Origin: Rhizobiales bacterium UBA697
Lineage (GTDB): Bacteria > Pseudomonadota > Alphaproteobacteria > Rhizobiales > Ancalomicrobiaceae
DNA: 6,967 nucleotides
NCBI GenBank assembly: GCA_002298965.1
Contig: DBMN01000038.1
Span: 649-7,615 of the forward strand
Direction of reading: 5' to 3'
Part shown: positions 6,190-6,967 of the stretch, in pieces
Layout: each line of letters starts with the position of its first letter
Numbering within the stretch: the stretch's first letter is position 1
Program-made: the position numbers and the translations under genes
The notes under the pieces: generated by a model
The model's input: the letters and a program-made list of their open reading frames with translations, nothing else
What the model was told of the DNA's origin: nothing
The model's database searches: none

Positions 6190-6885
6190 GTGACGAAGCC
6201 GCGCCATGCCGTCTACTTCGCCCCGGCGGCCGACACCGCCCTGTGGCAGCTCGCCTCCGCCGTGATCGGCCGCGACGCGGTGACGGGGGAGGCCCTGCCC
6301 TTCCCCGACGCGCCGCCCTGCGACGCAGCCGACTGGGAGGCGCTGACCGCCGAGCCGCGCCGCTACGGCTTCCACGCCACGCTCAAGGCGCCGTTCGAAC
6401 TCGCCGACGGCACCACCGAGGCGGGTCTCGTCGACGCCGCCCGCAGCTTCGCCGCGACCAGCCGGCCCTTCGACGTGCCCGGCCTCGAGGTCGCGACGGT
6501 GAAGGCCTTCACCGCCATCGTGCCGAGCGCCCGCTCGACCGCGCTCGACCGGCTGGCGGGCGACTGCGTCGTGCTGTTCGAGCCCTTCCGTGCGGCCCTC
6601 TCCGAGGCCGAGCGCGCCCGCCGCGTCGCCGGTCTCACCGAACCGCGCCACGTCGCCTCGGTCGATCGCTGGGGTTACCCCTGGGTCTTCGAGGACTTCC
6701 GCTTCCACATGACGCTGACCGGCCCGCTGCCGGAAGAGCGCCGCGAACCGATCCGCGCCGCGCTCGCGACGCTCGTCGGCGCCGCCGCCCGGACGATCCG
6801 CGTCGATGCCATCGCCATCTTCCGCCAGGACGACCGCACCGCCCCCTTCCGCCTCGTCGAACGCTGCCGCTTCGCCGGCGCCTGA
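6190..6885 (+). CDS. DUF1045 protein, putative 2H-type phosphoesterase of phn operons
   Basis: The 231-residue product matches what I know of the DUF1045 family, found in alphaproteobacterial phosphonate operons. It has two HxT motifs about 110 residues apart: HAT at 62-64 within YGFHATLKAPF, and HMT at 173-175 within FRFHMTLTGPL. Paired HxT/S motifs, each followed by a hydrophobic residue, mark the 2H phosphoesterase superfamily, whose members act on cyclic or 2'-5' phosphodiesters of ribose. Other landmarks are the opening strand RHAVYFAP (5-12), an ERARR helix (141-145) and DRWGYPWVFEDFRFHMT (159-175). No signal peptide or membrane segment is seen, so it is probably cytoplasmic. The GTG start is supported by GGAGA and by the strand that begins immediately after it. 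It is the last gene of the cluster in view. Its place after phnN, with no phnP seen, suggests opening of the 1,2-cyclic ribose phosphate. That function is inferred. Confidence 0.88.
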   Translation: MTKPRHAVYFAPAADTALWQLASAVIGRDAVTGEALPFPDAPPCDAADWEALTAEPRRYGFHATLKAPFELADGTTEAGLVDAARSFAATSRPFDVPGLEVATVKAFTAIVPSARSTALDRLAGDCVVLFEPFRAALSEAERARRVAGLTEPRHVASVDRWGYPWVFEDFRFHMTLTGPLPEERREPIRAALATLVGAAARTIRVDAIAIFRQDDRTAPFRLVERCRFAGA

Positions 6886-6895
6886 GGCGGGGGGA

Positions 6896-6917
6896 GCCCG
6901 CTGCGCAGGCTGCGGGC
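6896..6917 (+). terminator. Possible imperfect hairpin after the last gene
   Basis: GCCCGC (6896-6901) pairs with GCGGGC (6912-6917). A T-T mismatch, two further pairs and a four-base GCAG loop complete the stem. It starts ten bases after the DUF1045 stop. No run of T follows (the next bases are AATGGAAAC), so it is not a classical Rho-independent terminator. It could stabilise the mRNA 3' end or be chance in GC-rich DNA. Confidence 0.3.
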
Positions 6918-6946
6918 AATGGAAACATCGGCGTTGCCGCACCTTC

Positions 6947-6967
6947 ACCCTCCCCTCAGGGGAGGGT
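6947..6967. repeat. Perfect 10-bp palindrome, cut at the window edge
   Basis: ACCCTCCCCT (6947-6956) is followed by one C and then its exact reverse complement (6958-6967). In RNA it would form about nine pairs with a three-base loop. It starts 61 bases after the last stop codon. It could be the stem of a terminator whose T-run lies beyond the window, or a copy of an intergenic palindromic repeat. The window ends exactly at the stem, so its full extent is unknown. Confidence 0.55.

Noticed and set aside
6886..6967. A further gene, mobile element, CRISPR array or RNA gene in the 3' end
   Set aside because: Only 82 bases remain, with two short inverted repeats and no coding frame with a plausible start.

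Overview
The window is one uninterrupted plus-strand block of a carbon-phosphorus (C-P) lyase (phn) operon, which lets bacteria use phosphonates as a phosphate source. The DNA is very GC-rich (well above 60% by eye), and codon third positions are mostly G or C. The gene order is phnH-phnI-phnJ-phnK-phnL, then a hexapeptide acyltransferase, then phnM-phnN-DUF1045. A transferase between phnL and phnM, plus a DUF1045 gene after phnN, is a layout I associate with Alphaproteobacteria such as Hyphomicrobiales or Rhodobacterales. That placement is an inference from gene order and composition, not from a database search.

Layout: positions 1-201 hold the C-terminal end of phnH, cut by the window edge. 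Positions 201-3749 hold the core machinery: phnI (nucleosidase-like subunit), phnJ (radical SAM C-P lyase) and the two ABC-type ATPases phnK and phnL. Positions 3746-4390 encode a left-handed beta-helix acyltransferase. Positions 4387-6173 encode the downstream enzymes phnM and phnN. Positions 6190-6885 encode a DUF1045 protein with two HxT motifs, as in 2H phosphoesterases. The last 82 bases are non-coding and contain an imperfect hairpin and a perfect 10-bp palindrome cut at the window end. No gene is seen on the minus strand; the long minus-strand frames are GC-bias shadows.

How the genes work together (family knowledge): PhnG, H, I and L attach the phosphonate to the ribose C1 of ATP with loss of adenine. 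PhnM removes pyrophosphate to give 5-phosphoribosyl 1-phosphonate. PhnJ cleaves the C-P bond and releases the hydrocarbon and 5-phosphoribosyl 1,2-cyclic phosphate. In E. coli PhnP opens that ring to ribose 1,5-bisphosphate, which PhnN phosphorylates to PRPP. No phnP-like gene is visible here. The DUF1045 gene next to phnN is therefore the best local candidate for the ring-opening step. The hexapeptide transferase is a candidate functional stand-in for the unrelated N-acetyltransferase PhnO.

Most genes overlap their neighbour by 1 or 4 bases (TGATG, ATGA, GTGA), and the only gaps are 8 and 16 bases, so a single co-translated mRNA is likely. phnG, any regulator such as phnF and the phosphonate transporter genes are not in the window. 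The known pathway is well represented. The main open questions are the roles of the two accessory genes.
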